From contig JAJZLX010000746.1 in assembly GCA_021850555.1 (NCBI GenBank), positions 1 through 22,201 on the forward strand: 22,201 bases of DNA, in the 5' to 3' direction. Below are positions 1 to 6,197 of this stretch, piece by piece; positions within the stretch are counted from its first letter, which is position 1, and every line of letters starts with the position of its first letter. Under the pieces are notes generated by a model. It saw nothing but the letters and a program-made list of their open reading frames with translations, was not told the DNA's origin and did not search any database. A program made the position numbers and the translations under genes. Source of the DNA: Pseudomonadota bacterium (GTDB lineage Bacteria; Pseudomonadota; Gammaproteobacteria; Steroidobacterales; Steroidobacteraceae).

Positions 1-45
1 TCTTCACAAAATTTCGATCTTTCTGGCTCGGCGACTAAAGGCTCA

Positions 46-134
46 CGGACAGTTAGCCTAGCGGTCTAAGGCGCCGGTCTGCGGAACCGGTATCCGGGAA
101 TCTGGATCGAGGGTTCGAATCCACTCGCTGTCCG
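46..134 (+). tRNA. Atypical class II tRNA-like gene, anticodon GCG (Arg-type)
   Basis: A cloverleaf can be drawn by eye. The acceptor is 7 bp (CGGACAG at 46-52 with CTGTCCG at 128-134). The D arm is GCC/GGC (56-58, 70-72) around an 11-nt loop, and the anticodon stem is CCGGT/ACCGG around the loop CTGCGGA, giving anticodon GCG at 81-83. A long variable arm (92-97 with 102-107, one G-T pair) makes it class II. The T arm has loop TTCGAAT (114-120) and a 6-bp stem interrupted by a bulged A123. Class II architecture is normal for Ser, Leu, bacterial Tyr and Sec tRNAs, not for Arg. CCA is not encoded and the discriminator would be C135. Acceptor plus T stem is 13 bp, as in tRNA-Sec or the reported allo-tRNAs. 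It may be functional and unusual, or a degenerate tRNA. The fold is seen; the function is inferred. Confidence 0.68.
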
Positions 135-307
135 CGAAGTCCATCGAGGCCCGACGGGTAAAGAGACGCCCGCCTCATTCCGTCAATCCGCTCTCTTGTC
201 CACTCCCGAGGCCCACAGCATCGGCTTGAATGTCGCTTCTCTATCGGCCGGAACGATCCCGATATCGCGACGGATGGCAAGCAGGAGTGCGGCAAAGACG
301 GTGGAAC
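135..307. other. Spacer with no recognised gene
   Basis: Between the tRNA-like gene and the end of the small minus-strand gene I see no convincing coding sequence, repeat or terminator. Reading frames crossing it lack family resemblance and overlap the neighbouring gene in other frames. Confidence 0.5.
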
Positions 308-595
308 TCACGGCTTTGACTTGGAGCTTTTCCCGCAATGCATCGCGTACCAGTCGTAGATCGATGGGTTTCCATGAAAGATCCCGCCGGCGCGTGTTCC
401 TCGACAGGTCAGTGGGTCTCCCCAGCAGTCTTCGTGTACGACCACCTCGCCACTGCGCGGATAGCCAACGATCGCCGGCTCGCCTTTGCGCCATTCCGGA
501 TAAACCCTGTAATTCGTGCCGCGACTCGAGCGGACGGCGGCTGATCCGTGTTTCTCGAGGCACCGATAGACATCGTGGAAGCTCGGTTTCGGCAT
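308..595 (-). CDS. Conserved-looking hypothetical protein (95 aa)
   Basis: I do not recognise the family. The protein is basic and compact, with SFHDVYRCLEKHGSAAV near the start, a central stretch containing AIVGYPRSGEVVVHE, and a glycine-rich end before the tryptophan and tyrosine residues. The start is well supported: an AAGGGGAA ribosome-binding site lies about 7 bases upstream of the ATG at 595. Its composition looks like a real protein, unlike the overlapping frames. It stands alone between the tRNA-like gene and the mobilization region and is transcribed away from the latter. An alternating strand pattern and small size are compatible with a small nucleic-acid-binding or HicA-like fold, but no diagnostic motif is present, so no function is given. 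Confidence 0.6.
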   Translation of the reverse strand: MPKPSFHDVYRCLEKHGSAAVRSSRGTNYRVYPEWRKGEPAIVGYPRSGEVVVHEDCWGDPLTCRGTRAGGIFHGNPSIYDWYAMHCGKSSKSKP

Positions 596-633
596 TTGTA
601 TTCCCCTTATGTGCGACCACTCTCAGAAATTAC

Positions 634-1260
634 CTATAGGCCTCTGACGACGGCCAGAGGCGTCCCGCCCGGCAACTTGCTCATCCGCGGCTTGTCGTCG
701 AGCTTGATGCAGACGTGCCGCTCTTTGTCCACCTGGCAGGGCGTGAGCTGGGCGATCGCGGCCCGCACCTGGTTGTCCGTGAGCCCATTGACCCGGGGGG
801 TGAGCGCCCACACGCCGGTCGCGATCGTGAGCGCGATGCCCACGCCGATGCCGGCGCCCCACTTCAGCGCCGTCATCCATCCGAACCGGTCCGCGACGCG
901 CTCCACCCGCTCGCCCAGACCCTTCAACCGCTTCTCGAGGCCTGCGGCGATCTCTTCCCCGAAACCGCGGGCCATGTCGGCGCCGGTGTGCTTGGCCTCG
1001 CCTTCGACGTAGAACCACCATCGGTTGCTCAACTCCTCGAGCGCTTCGCGTTGAGCATCGGCGGCCGCCTCGGCCAGCTTGACCAACTGACGCAATGTGG
1101 CTTGAACCTCGGCCGCTTCGTTCCGCGCCTCGCTATTGGCCAGGCGCTGGGCGCTCAACGCCTCGCCGAGTCGTCGCTCGAACTCGCCGAAGAGCTCCTT
1201 CGCCGTGCGCAGGATCTCGCCCGCCTCGGCCTCGAGGCGCCCCAGGGTCTCATCGTTCAT
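634..1260 (-). CDS. Coiled-coil, single-TM protein, probable mobilization accessory (MobB-like)
   Basis: A 208-residue protein. Residues 1-125 are Ala/Glu/Arg-rich helix with heptad character, predicted coiled coil. A hydrophobic segment at about 131-153 (ALKWGAGIGVGIALTIATGV) is a likely membrane helix, and about 55 polar residues with two cysteines follow. Proteins of this layout sit beside MOBQ relaxases and in some systems tether the relaxosome to the membrane; that role is inferred from position, the last gene of the relaxase-strand cluster. The ATG at 1260 is preceded by an AGGGTGG ribosome-binding site. About 115 bp separate it from the small coupled gene upstream. It could also be an unrelated envelope coiled-coil protein. 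Confidence 0.7.
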   Translation of the reverse strand: MNDETLGRLEAEAGEILRTAKELFGEFERRLGEALSAQRLANSEARNEAAEVQATLRQLVKLAEAAADAQREALEELSNRWWFYVEGEAKHTGADMARGFGEEIAAGLEKRLKGLGERVERVADRFGWMTALKWGAGIGVGIALTIATGVWALTPRVNGLTDNQVRAAIAQLTPCQVDKERHVCIKLDDKPRMSKLPGGTPLAVVRGL

Positions 1261-1374
1261 GGTCCACCCTGCCAGTTGTTCGTGATTCTTTCTCGAACTC
1301 GCGGTCCGGGATCGTTATTTCGGCCCGGAACTCCCCTCTCGGCGGCCCCGGCATGCCCGCCGGCGGCCGCGGAG

Positions 1375-1470
1375 TCAGAACCGCTTCTTGGCGATCGTCT
1401 CGCGAGGCGCCTCGTCCCCGGATAGGCGCTTCCTGTTGTCGGCCATGCGCCGGATCATCAGGGACTTCAT
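1375..1470 (-). CDS. Possible 31-residue basic micro-protein coupled to the DUF5615 gene
   Basis: A short open frame encodes MKSLMIRRMADNRKRLSGDE followed by eleven more residues. Its ATG overlaps the TGA of the DUF5615 gene in the four bases ATGA at 1467-1470, the classic sign of translational coupling. The product is strongly basic. No family is recognised. The overlap is seen directly; that the peptide is made is inferred. The alternative is a chance overlap in high-GC DNA. Confidence 0.35.
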   Translation of the reverse strand: MKSLMIRRMADNRKRLSGDEAPRETIAKKRF

Positions 1471-1787
1471 GGGATCCGAACCTCGAGATAGGCACCGGTG
1501 GTCGCCGCCTGCAGCGCTTCCAGGACCGCCGCCACGTGCTGCTGGATCCGAGGCCAACTGGTAGTGGAGATCACCACGAGTGCGATGCGGCGATCGGCGA
1601 GATTCTGCTGGTACTTCAGGTTCTGGTCGGTGGTGACCAGCGCGTCGAAGCCGGATGCCTCCGCCCGCGCGATCAGCTCGCCATTCTTGAGCGCCGACCA
1701 GTTCAGCTCGAACGCGGTGCTGACTTGATGTGGGGAGAGGTGCTTGCGAAGCGGTAACGGCGTTCCCTGGTCAAACAGCACGCGCAC
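1467..1787 (-). CDS. DUF5615 family PIN-like protein, putative toxin
   Basis: A 106-residue protein beginning MRVLFDQGTPLPLRKHL, the typical opening of the DUF5615 (Mut7-C/PIN-like) family, followed by FDALVTTDQNLKYQQNL, where the conserved acidic TTDQ segment sits. Members are thought to be RNase-like toxins paired with DUF433 proteins. The start is the GTG at 1787, which directly abuts the stop of the DUF433 gene, so the two form a tight bicistron. The order antitoxin-like then toxin-like is common for such modules. Toxicity is inferred from the family pairing, not shown here. Confidence 0.85.
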   Translation of the reverse strand: MRVLFDQGTPLPLRKHLSPHQVSTAFELNWSALKNGELIARAEASGFDALVTTDQNLKYQQNLADRRIALVVISTTSWPRIQQHVAAVLEALQAATTGAYLEVRIP

Positions 1788-2006
1788 TCACGCGGCTTCC
1801 AGGGAATGGGCGGCGTGCTCGAGCACGACCCGGGCCTGCTCGCGGGTCACCCCGGGGAACCACTCGAGGAACTCCGACAGCTGCGCCCCGTCCTCCAGGT
1901 TCTGGAAAAGCGCGGTCACCGGCACGCGTGTGCCGCGGAACACCCACGCGCCGCTGACGCGCTGGGGGTCTCTCTCCACGGCGAGGCATGAGGACCAGTC
2001 GATCAT
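1788..2006 (-). CDS. DUF433 family protein, putative antitoxin
   Basis: A 72-residue protein with the DUF433 signature: SGAWVFRGTRVPVTALFQNLE and then LSEFLEWFPGVTREQARVVLEHA, a small helix-turn-helix-like domain. It is the first gene of the pair with the DUF5615 gene, whose GTG follows its TGA with no gap. It probably binds the toxin and represses the operon, by analogy with other type II modules. The ATG at 2006 has only a weak ribosome-binding site. It lies 69 bp downstream of the relaxase gene on the same strand, so it could be cotranscribed with mobilization genes and stabilise the element. Confidence 0.85.
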   Translation of the reverse strand: MIDWSSCLAVERDPQRVSGAWVFRGTRVPVTALFQNLEDGAQLSEFLEWFPGVTREQARVVLEHAAHSLEAA

Positions 2007-2075
2007 GCGGGAATGGTACGTCCTGGACCCAGGGGCTTCAATGACATGGCGCCACCTCCCCTTGCCCGCCGCGGC

Positions 2076-3215
2076 TCAGCGCTCGAGCCCGTAATCCTTG
2101 CCCTTTTGCCGCCCATCCTGCTCAAGCTCGTGCTCCGCCTTGAGCTGGCGCTGCTTCTCCGTCTCGCGCCGCTGCGCCTCGGTCTCCCGCCGGCCGATCT
2201 CCTCGAGGGACAGCCGCTCCTGCGACCGCTCGGCATCCCGCTCCGGGACGCGCTCCTCGACGATGCGCCGCAGTCGCTCGGCCGCGGTGAGCCTGCTCCC
2301 TTGCTCCGCCGGGGTGGCTTCCGGCGAAGTCAGCGATGGACCGTGATCGACCGGGTGCGCCAGGTCGCTCTGTCGGCGCGCCTGGGCTTCGCGGCGCGCC
2401 AGCGCGATATCGCCGGAGAGATCGAGAATCGAACGACTCAACTCCCGGTGCTCCCGCTCCAACCGCCCGAGCTCGGCGGCGCGCTCGAGGCGAATCTGCG
2501 CCTCCCGGCGCTGCTCCTCCGCGAATCGCCACCCGACACGAGTCTCGATGCCCCGCCGCTCCAAGGCGGTGATGGCGGGCCCCTTGTGATGAGTGGGCGC
2601 GCGCTCGAGACCCTGGGCCTCGAGGCTGCGGTGATCGACACGGGCGCTGTGACCGCGCTCGAGGAGCAGCTCGTTCTGCATCTCCGCCCAACGCGCGCGC
2701 CAGCGTGTGACCTCGGCTGGACCGCGCTTGAGGTCATCGAGCTCGCGGGTCTTGTCCTTGAACCCCTCGGGCGTGAGCCGCCGGGTCGAGCACAGGATGT
2801 GCGCATGGTGATTGCGCCGATCCCCTCCTCGACCTGGCTTGTGGAGGCAAACGTCGGCCACGAACCCATGACGGGTGACGAGCTCCCGGGCGAAGCGCAC
2901 CGCGAGCTCGCGACGCTCCGCCGGACTCAGCTCGGCCGGCAGAGCGATCTCAAACTCCCGCGCAACCGTGGAATTCTTTCTCCGCTCCGCGGCCTCGGCC
3001 GCATTCCAGAGCGTCTCCCGCCGACTCGCCCACGCGGGCGCCTCGGGCGGCAACAGGATCTCGCGGTGCTCAACGCCATGTTTGCGGCGGAAGTCCCAGA
3101 GTTCCCCGGTGCGCTCATCGAGGATGCGATCGGCGGCACGATAGGCGGCCGCGGCCGTGGCACTGCGCCCGGCGCTGCGGCTGACGGACTTCACGCTGAG
3201 GTGGTAGCTGGCCAT
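2076..3215 (-). CDS. mobA: MOBQ-family relaxase (MobA/MobL)
   Basis: A 379-residue relaxase that should nick oriT and pilot the transferred strand. The N-terminus MASYHLSVKSVSRSAGRSAT matches the opening of RSF1010 MobA, and Tyr25 (in AAAAYRAA) falls where RSF1010 MobA has its catalytic Tyr25. The metal-binding histidine motif is HHAHI at 136-140. Residues 150-379 are highly charged helix with no primase domain visible, so this is a short relaxase-only form rather than the RSF1010 MobA-RepB fusion. The ATG at 3215 lies about 240 bp from the putative nick site, and the gene reads away from oriT. The TraD-like gene is on the other side of oriT, a usual MOBQ arrangement. Confidence 0.93.
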   Translation of the reverse strand: MASYHLSVKSVSRSAGRSATAAAAYRAADRILDERTGELWDFRRKHGVEHREILLPPEAPAWASRRETLWNAAEAAERRKNSTVAREFEIALPAELSPAERRELAVRFARELVTRHGFVADVCLHKPGRGGDRRNHHAHILCSTRRLTPEGFKDKTRELDDLKRGPAEVTRWRARWAEMQNELLLERGHSARVDHRSLEAQGLERAPTHHKGPAITALERRGIETRVGWRFAEEQRREAQIRLERAAELGRLEREHRELSRSILDLSGDIALARREAQARRQSDLAHPVDHGPSLTSPEATPAEQGSRLTAAERLRRIVEERVPERDAERSQERLSLEEIGRRETEAQRRETEKQRQLKAEHELEQDGRQKGKDYGLER

Positions 3216-3430
3216 GCGGCCGGGCTCCTAATTCGCTCCAGACGCCGAACTTGCCGCGGCCATGCCGGCCGCGAGGCCCGCGCGCCTCTGGGCGCGTGGG
3301 CCGCACTTCGCCACCGGCCGTGGGTGGGCGGCCCGCCAGGGCCGCTGACCCACGGCGCACCGATCGGGCGTTCCTCGCCGCAAGGCCAGGGGTCGGAACG
3401 AAGCCGACGCGCCCCATCCAGGCACTGCCC

Positions 3431-3475
3431 GCAAACCCGAGTCTTCGAGGGTTTGCATAAGTGCGCCCTTGTCCC
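3431..3475 (+). other. oriT: oriT of RSF1010/IncQ type (inverted repeat plus nic core)
   Basis: A perfect 8-bp inverted repeat GCAAACCC (3431-3438) / GGGTTTGC (3449-3456) with a 10-nt spacer is followed directly by ATAAGTGCGCCCTTGTCCC (3457-3475). TAAGTGCGCCCT is the conserved nick region of RSF1010-type origins, where the relaxase cuts within GCG/CCCT. It lies between the divergent relaxase and TraD-like genes, as expected. The motif is seen; the nick position is by analogy. Confidence 0.85.
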
Positions 3476-3636
3476 TAAGGCACTGACAGGCAGACTACGC
3501 CGCTCAGCGCGAGTACGCTAGATGCTCGCGACTCTTTTGCGTGAACAGCACCACGTGGCGCCGGACATCACGATCCGGACGGGCCGGACGCACCCGTCCA
3601 CGTCGCGCCACAGGGCACCCGGTGGAGGTTCCGACG

Positions 3637-3906
3637 ATGCCGAAGCTCAACGAGCAGATCACCGTCCTCGAGGGACGACTGAAGCAGCTGAAGGCCAGGC
3701 AGCAACGGGTGGAGGCCCGCCGCCGCTCCATCGAGGCCAAGCGGACCCGCAAGGCCGACACGCGGCGCAAGGTGTTGATCGGAGCCATCGTGATGGCGAG
3801 AGTCGAGCAGGGTCGCCTCCCGGAAGCGGAGCTACACGCCTGGCTGGACGAGGCGCTGACCCGGGACGATGACCGGGCGCTGTTCGATCTGCCGGTCACC
3901 CGATGA
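3637..3906 (+). CDS. traD: TraD-type conjugal transfer accessory protein
   Basis: An 89-residue protein: a charged coiled-coil N-terminus (about 1-35) followed by KADTRRKVLIGAIVMARVEQ (39-58), the conserved core of the small TraD/mobilization accessory family found beside MOBQ relaxases such as those of Agrobacterium plasmids. Such proteins assist relaxosome assembly at oriT. The ATG at 3637 has a good GGTGGAGG ribosome-binding site. It is transcribed away from oriT, opposite to mobA. A longer frame in phase starts upstream at 3541, but it runs through low-complexity sequence with no family match, so the shorter start is preferred. Confidence 0.82.
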   Translation: MPKLNEQITVLEGRLKQLKARQQRVEARRRSIEAKRTRKADTRRKVLIGAIVMARVEQGRLPEAELHAWLDEALTRDDDRALFDLPVTR

Positions 3907-3994
3907 GTACCCTCAGCAGGGTGGCAATGGCGAGTACCAGCGCTGAGGCGGCCCATAGCACGTGGGCGAGGGCATGGATGCGTTTTGCTTTCAT
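3896..3994 (-). CDS. Possible 32-residue single-TM micro-protein
   Basis: A short minus-strand frame encodes a basic start (MKAKRIHALAHVLW) and then an unbroken hydrophobic stretch (AASALVLAIATLL) that would span a membrane once. It overlaps the last 11 bases of the TraD-like gene on the opposite strand. A weak AGGG element precedes the ATG. Tiny proteins like this can be type I-like toxins, but no family is recognised and it could be chance. Confidence 0.3.
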   Translation of the reverse strand: MKAKRIHALAHVLWAASALVLAIATLLRVLIG

Positions 3995-4002
3995 GGTATG
4001 GC

Positions 4003-4342
4003 CCTATAGCTACGGGCTCACACTGAATCGGCAAAAGTGGCGGCGAAATTTTTTGCGCGTACTCTGACCGGTGTAACTAAAACCCCGAAACCCGTCGGTG
4101 GTCCTCCATTCCGAAGCTCCAGGCAAGGACAGTGATTCGGCTTGGGCCGCGTTAAACGTCGCTCCGTCGGCTTTCTCCCTTCGCCAGCCCTTTCCATGCT
4201 GAATCCAAGATCGCGGCTCCAAGGGCTTTTGGCTCGGTTCTGGGCGGGTCTTGAAAACACCCCTGTTGTCGGGCCGCGGCGGCCTCGTGGGCGGGTCGCC
4301 GTCTTCGGCGAGCCGTCCACAGGATCGCGCGGCCAACTATCG
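4003..4342. other. Origin-proximal non-coding region, no gene recognised
   Basis: About 340 bp with no supported gene. Two overlapping minus-strand frames of about 100 codons are open, but their products have no recognisable domain and lack a clear ribosome-binding site. The region begins with an inverted copy (CCTATAGCT, 4003-4011) of the repeat found at 4345 and 4360, which suggests it belongs to the replication origin. No terminator or control RNA could be assigned by eye. Confidence 0.45.
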
Positions 4343-4344
4343 GG

Positions 4345-4370
4345 AAGCTATAGGTTCTTAAGCTATAGGT
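4345..4370 (+). repeat. AT-richer direct repeats AAGCTATAGGT at the origin
   Basis: AAGCTATAGGT occurs at 4345-4355 and 4360-4370, a 15-bp period, and an inverted copy of the core lies at 4003-4011. The local base composition is richer in A/T than the surroundings and sits immediately beside the iterons, so it is a candidate DNA unwinding element. The role is inferred. Confidence 0.55.
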
Positions 4371-4385
4371 CTTCTAGTAAGAGTG

Positions 4386-4461
4386 GCGCGACAAAGTGAT
4401 CGTGACTTCGGGGCTCGAAGCGCGACAAAGTGATCGTGAAGGGCGCGACAAAGTGATCGTG
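4386..4461 (+). repeat. oriV: Replication iterons, three exact 19-bp copies
   Basis: GCGCGACAAAGTGATCGTG occurs at 4386-4404, 4420-4438 and 4443-4461 (starts 34 and 23 bp apart). Two degenerate versions (about 13 of 19 bases matching by my count) lie at 4499-4517 and 4554-4572. Near-consensus DnaA boxes are at 4458-4466 (reverse of TTATCCACG) and 4485-4493 (TTGTCCACA). The array lies just downstream of repA. This is the expected structure of an iteron origin bound by RepA. Confidence 0.85.
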
Positions 4462-4573
4462 GATAAGTCCTTGAATGCACACCCTTGTCCACAGAGGGGT
4501 GCGGCAACGTGTCCGTCGATGAGGCACTGAGCCGAAAGCCTCATTGGTCACGAGCGTGCCAAAGTGGCCGCAG

Positions 4574-5548
4574 TCAGGATTGCCCGACCAGTTGCGACCG
4601 GGGCGGGACCGGCGGGCGGCTGTGCCAGAGCGTCATGCCCTCCTCGGCGACGTCGAATTTAGCCTCCGGGTAGTTCTCGTGCACGGCCTTCAGGGTGTGC
4701 CGATAGACCCGGCGGAAATCCCGCTGGCGCTCGTACCCATGGCCGAACTGCTCATGCAGGGCGGCCCAGGAAATCAGCACGCCCCTGCCCTTCTCCACCC
4801 GATGCAGACGCTGAGCGAGCCAGGTGTAGATATCGAGCGCCATGGCGCTATGGGAAAGCCGCGCCACGGCGATCTCCTTGAGCGGCACGGCGTGACGCAT
4901 CAGGCTCTCGAAGTACCGCTGGGAGAACTGAACGGTCGAGGGCCAGAGCATCCGCTGGCGCGGATCCCGGGCGGTCCACAACTCGAACCCCTCGATCACG
5001 CTGCCCTTCAATGTCACCGCCCGGCCTTCCCGGGTCACGGCTCCAATGCGGAAATCGGAAGCCGCAAGCCGGCTCAGTTGGTCCTTCACGGTGCGGATGT
5101 TGCGCCCGTGCGCATCGAGTCCGAGCGTGCGCTTCACGAAGGCCGTGAGGCTGTCCTCGAGCTCGATGACAGGAGACTGGGTCAGCAGCGCTTCGGCGTT
5201 CAGGTGGTAGAGCACCAATCGAGGTTTGGCGCCATACGGTAACCCCACGTCGACGAAATCTCGGGTGTCGGGGTGGAAGGCCTGCCCCGCCGAGACCAGG
5301 AGGCTGACGATCCCGTTCGTGCGCTTCCAGACCCGCACGTCCTCCCCGGGATCGCGGTACGGGAGCGACGTCTGGCACAGCACCGAGTGCTGGTAGAGGA
5401 TCGACCCTTCGGTGTTCGCATCGACGAGGAATGGATCCTCGAGCCCGCGTCGACGGGTCGGCAGGCGCGATGACTTGAGCGCGGTGGGGAGGAGCTCACC
5501 GACCGGTCGAGGGCCGGCGCCTCCGGAATGCGGATCGTCCTTCTTCAC
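4574..5548 (-). CDS. repA: Plasmid replication initiator RepA (RepA_C family)
   Basis: A 324-residue protein that matches the plasmid RepA family (PF04796 type). Recognisable conserved blocks include SILYQHSVLCQTSLPYRDPG, FVDVGLPYGAKPRLVLYHLN, the block around TLGLDAHGRNIRTVKDQL, and ALDIYTWLAQRLHRV. It should bind the iterons and open the origin. The GTG at 5548 is chosen because it overlaps the stop of the upstream gene (GTGA at 5545-5548) and has a GGGGGAAGG ribosome-binding site. The longer frame upstream is out of phase with orf117 and has no family match. It is the last gene of a four-gene operon (parA, RHH, orf117, repA), and its 3' end meets the degenerate iterons. Confidence 0.92.
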   Translation of the reverse strand: MKKDDPHSGGAGPRPVGELLPTALKSSRLPTRRRGLEDPFLVDANTEGSILYQHSVLCQTSLPYRDPGEDVRVWKRTNGIVSLLVSAGQAFHPDTRDFVDVGLPYGAKPRLVLYHLNAEALLTQSPVIELEDSLTAFVKRTLGLDAHGRNIRTVKDQLSRLAASDFRIGAVTREGRAVTLKGSVIEGFELWTARDPRQRMLWPSTVQFSQRYFESLMRHAVPLKEIAVARLSHSAMALDIYTWLAQRLHRVEKGRGVLISWAALHEQFGHGYERQRDFRRVYRHTLKAVHENYPEAKFDVAEEGMTLWHSRPPVPPRSQLVGQS

Positions 5549-5898
5549 GCGCCTTCCCCCTGCTCCTCCAGCTCTTGTTCGTGATGCGCCGCGACGGCGG
5601 CATGGTACAGCGCCTCGGCCTCCCGCAAAGCGCGTGGCCAGCGCGTTCCCCAGCGCGGCATACGTTCCGGATTCATCGGGAACGCCACCAGCTCGCCGCG
5701 CTGGAATCCCTTGCGCATCTTCAGCACGAGGCCGCTCTTGATGTGGGTGATGGCATGTCGTCCAAGGTTGACCTGCCATTCCCCGGGGACGGTCACCGGC
5801 CGGCGGGGCCCGCGGCTCCCCGGCGCCCGGGCCCCGGCACGCTTCTCTGATATGACATGTCCATGTGTACACGTGTCGCCATGTGGACAAGTGGTCAT
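5545..5898 (-). CDS. Unknown protein between partition genes and repA (117 aa)
   Basis: I do not recognise this family. The C-terminal two thirds look structured (GEWQVNLGRHAITHIKSGLV, then FQRGELVAFPMNPERMPRW), with a Glu-rich helical tail. The first 20 residues are odd (Cys/His-rich MTTCPHGDTCTHGHV) because this DNA also carries a cluster of GTGTACAC/ATGTCCAC-type motifs and may do double duty as a binding site. The ATG at 5898 overlaps the stop of the RHH gene (ATGA) and its own stop overlaps the repA start, so it is translationally coupled on both sides. That position suggests a role in replication control or in linking partition to replication, which is inference. Confidence 0.75.
   Translation of the reverse strand: MTTCPHGDTCTHGHVISEKRAGARAPGSRGPRRPVTVPGEWQVNLGRHAITHIKSGLVLKMRKGFQRGELVAFPMNPERMPRWGTRWPRALREAEALYHAAVAAHHEQELEEQGEGA
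5853..5897. promoter_or_regulatory. Motif cluster inside orf117 start (candidate parS/operator)
   Basis: The 13-mer CATGTGTACACGT at 5862-5874 is identical to one at 6858-6870 upstream of parA. It is flanked by CATGTCCAT (5856-5864) and ATGTGGACA (5881-5889), the same half-sites in both orientations. The cluster overlaps the first codons of orf117. It is likely bound by one of the RHH proteins, which is inferred. Confidence 0.55.
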
Positions 5899-6197
5899 GC
5901 AATCGGCGCCTTGCCGTACTTCTCAAACAGATCGTTGATGGCCTCGCGCAAAAGGTCCTGCACCGAGCGATCGCGCTCGAGGCCGATCTGCTTGAGCTGC
6001 TTGGAGGCCGCCGGATCGAAGTGAGCGGCGATCGTCTTCTTCCCGATCCGGCTCGGCGGCCCCGCCCGGCGCCTCGAGGTCTCGGCTGAAGGGACCGCAG
6101 CCTCCGGCATCGTGGTATGGATCTGGGCGACGTGAGGCTCGGGTTGCCGGGAGACGCTTTGCAGAGCCGACGCCAGGCTGGCGCGTTTTGTGGTCAT
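5895..6197 (-). CDS. Ribbon-helix-helix partition partner (ParB/ParG-like)
   Basis: A 100-residue protein with a disordered N-terminus (about 1-50) and a C-terminal ribbon-helix-helix domain: KKTIAAHFDPAASKQLKQIG supplies the strand and first helix, and VQDLLREAINDLFEKYG the second helix. Small RHH proteins downstream of Walker-type ParA act as centromere-binding partners and autorepressors. The start codon overlaps the parA stop (ATGA at 6194-6197) and the stop overlaps the next gene. Palindromic motifs lie at both ends of the parA-RHH pair and are the natural binding candidates. It could also serve as a pure regulator. Confidence 0.85.
   Translation of the reverse strand: MTTKRASLASALQSVSRQPEPHVAQIHTTMPEAAVPSAETSRRRAGPPSRIGKKTIAAHFDPAASKQLKQIGLERDRSVQDLLREAINDLFEKYGKAPIA

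Noticed and set aside
685..2287. Using CCGCGG abundance to infer the restriction site
   Set aside because: CCGCGG occurs repeatedly (for example 685, 965, 2282), as expected at high GC. Presence does not contradict or support the site because the cognate methylase would protect it.
2013..3521. A 502-codon plus-strand open frame opposite mobA
   Set aside because: It is antisense to the relaxase, whose catalytic motifs are clear; the Leu/Arg/Pro-rich product is a high-GC shadow.
4010..4336. Two overlapping ~100-codon minus-strand frames near the origin
   Set aside because: No ribosome-binding site, no domain; treated as non-coding origin DNA, although some conservation cannot be excluded.
4386..4461. 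CRISPR array
   Set aside because: Only three exact 19-bp repeats with unequal short spacing next to repA; this is an iteron array, and no cas genes or other spaced repeats are seen.
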